This document shows, in pieces, positions 13,023 through 13,428 of a stretch of DNA of 13,428 nucleotides. Both the position numbers and the translations under genes were made by a program. Every line of letters starts with the position of its first letter. Within the stretch, counting starts at the first letter, position 1. The notes beneath the pieces are model-generated. The model was not told the DNA's origin, ran no database searches, and was given only the letters and a program-made list of their open reading frames with translations. The DNA is taken from positions 1 to 13,428 of the forward strand of contig JAOUJR010000013.1 of assembly GCA_029883145.1 (NCBI GenBank), in the 5' to 3' direction. The stretch comes from Nitrospirota bacterium (GTDB lineage Bacteria; Nitrospirota; Thermodesulfovibrionia; Thermodesulfovibrionales; SM23-35).

Positions 13023-13428
13023 CCTTAAAACATCCCATGCATTGGTAAATATTGAATCGTGTATTCCGAATTCCTTTAAGATGGTGTAGTTATTATCCAG
13101 CGGATTTCCCAACTTTTTAATGTGTTCCAAGAGTTCATGAAGGTTCAATAGATTTTTGAAAATAGTAATATCCACTATCGGGATAGGAAAATCACTTCCA
13201 TAAAGGAATCTGCGAGGGTTGAGAGTTCCCTTACTGATCTCTTCGTTTATTCTTTCGAGATACGTGATTCTTGTAGGAGTGCAAAAAGCTGATATATCTG
13301 CATAGAGATTCCATTTCTTCTTTTCAGAAACCCTGAGCATTTCTAAAAGCTCTTCAAAGTAATCTTTATCAACAGGAAGAATTCCACCAAGATACGGTGT
13401 GGCACAATGTGCTGCAATAACTTTTACA
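13005..13428 (-). CDS. Amidohydrolase family protein (partial, N-terminus off the right edge)
   Basis: The reading frame is open to the window edge, so the 111-residue form starting at 13340 is not the real start; about 29 further residues (KVIAAHCATPYLGG and onward) precede it. The pattern AAHCA, then NLYADISAF, then RFLYGSDFPIP is that of metal-dependent hydrolases of the Amidohydro_2 type: a metal-binding histidine, a beta-strand with an acidic residue, and the GSDFP motif with the catalytic aspartate. These enzymes hydrolyse or decarboxylate small substrates on a TIM barrel; the substrate cannot be told here. Its last 18 bases overlap the last codons of the convergent ligase fusion gene. 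Confidence 0.75.
   Translation of the reverse strand, partial: VKVIAAHCATPYLGGILPVDKDYFEELLEMLRVSEKKKWNLYADISAFCTPTRITYLERINEEISKGTLNPRRFLYGSDFPIPIVDITIFKNLLNLHELLEHIKKLGNPLDNNYTILKEFGIHDSIFTNAWDVLRLSNQL

Overview
The window is AT-leaning bacterial DNA with tightly packed genes. The gene content suggests an anaerobic bacterium: a short 'core' MetE-like methionine synthase, a giant Fe-S activase of the 2-hydroxyacyl-CoA dehydratase / benzoyl-CoA reductase type, and a DUF116 cysteine protein. A Nitrospirota (Thermodesulfovibrio-like) or deltaproteobacterial-type lineage is my best guess. It rests on gene content only, not on a marker phylogeny.

Layout. Positions 1-2364 (minus strand) carry a core-MetE gene, tmk (thymidylate kinase) and the start of holB (DNA polymerase III delta'), read in that order. 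tmk and the MetE-like gene share one base. Between tmk and holB lies a 112-bp composite inverted repeat (574-685) with two perfect hairpins inside it; 480-573 and 2365-2520 are AT-rich and otherwise show nothing. Positions 2521-3979 (plus) are a small accessory island: a good sigma70-type promoter, an orphan RHS 'tip' (core plus a ten-cysteine tail) cut off from its RHS shell, and a Yip1-like membrane protein. A DUF116 gene (4043-4906, minus) is divergent from a secreted DUF1460/NlpC-like hydrolase (4944-5714, plus). Tail-to-tail with the hydrolase is an easily missed 32-codon gene for a bS22/mS38-like ribosomal protein (5725-5823, minus). The 1445-residue activase (5898-10235, minus) follows. 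It is divergent from an 892-residue fusion of acyl-AMP ligase, acyl carrier protein and PlsC-type acyltransferase (10344-13022, plus). A partial amidohydrolase (13005-13428, minus) overlaps the end of that gene tail-to-tail.

Most unusual signal. The window carries about a dozen short degenerate tandem arrays with a 7-bp or 8-bp period, most of them inside reading frames. They occur in holB (in the loop of its zinc module), in seven places in the activase (mostly at domain boundaries), in the acyl ligase, and around the activase stop codon. Related heptads (TGATGAG / CTCATCA) occur in two divergent, unrelated genes. In both genes the sense strand is the one that is stop-free in all three frames, so the arrays read through as seven-residue peptide repeats such as SSLITRH. 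This looks like a genome-wide process that seeds or homogenises heptad/octad repeats and is filtered by selection to keep proteins open. It is the best candidate here for something not properly described.

The other points of interest are the nested inverted-repeat element, the promoter-bearing RHS orphan with a possible toxin/immunity arrangement, and two genes whose -10 boxes sit so close to ATG that the mRNAs should be leaderless.
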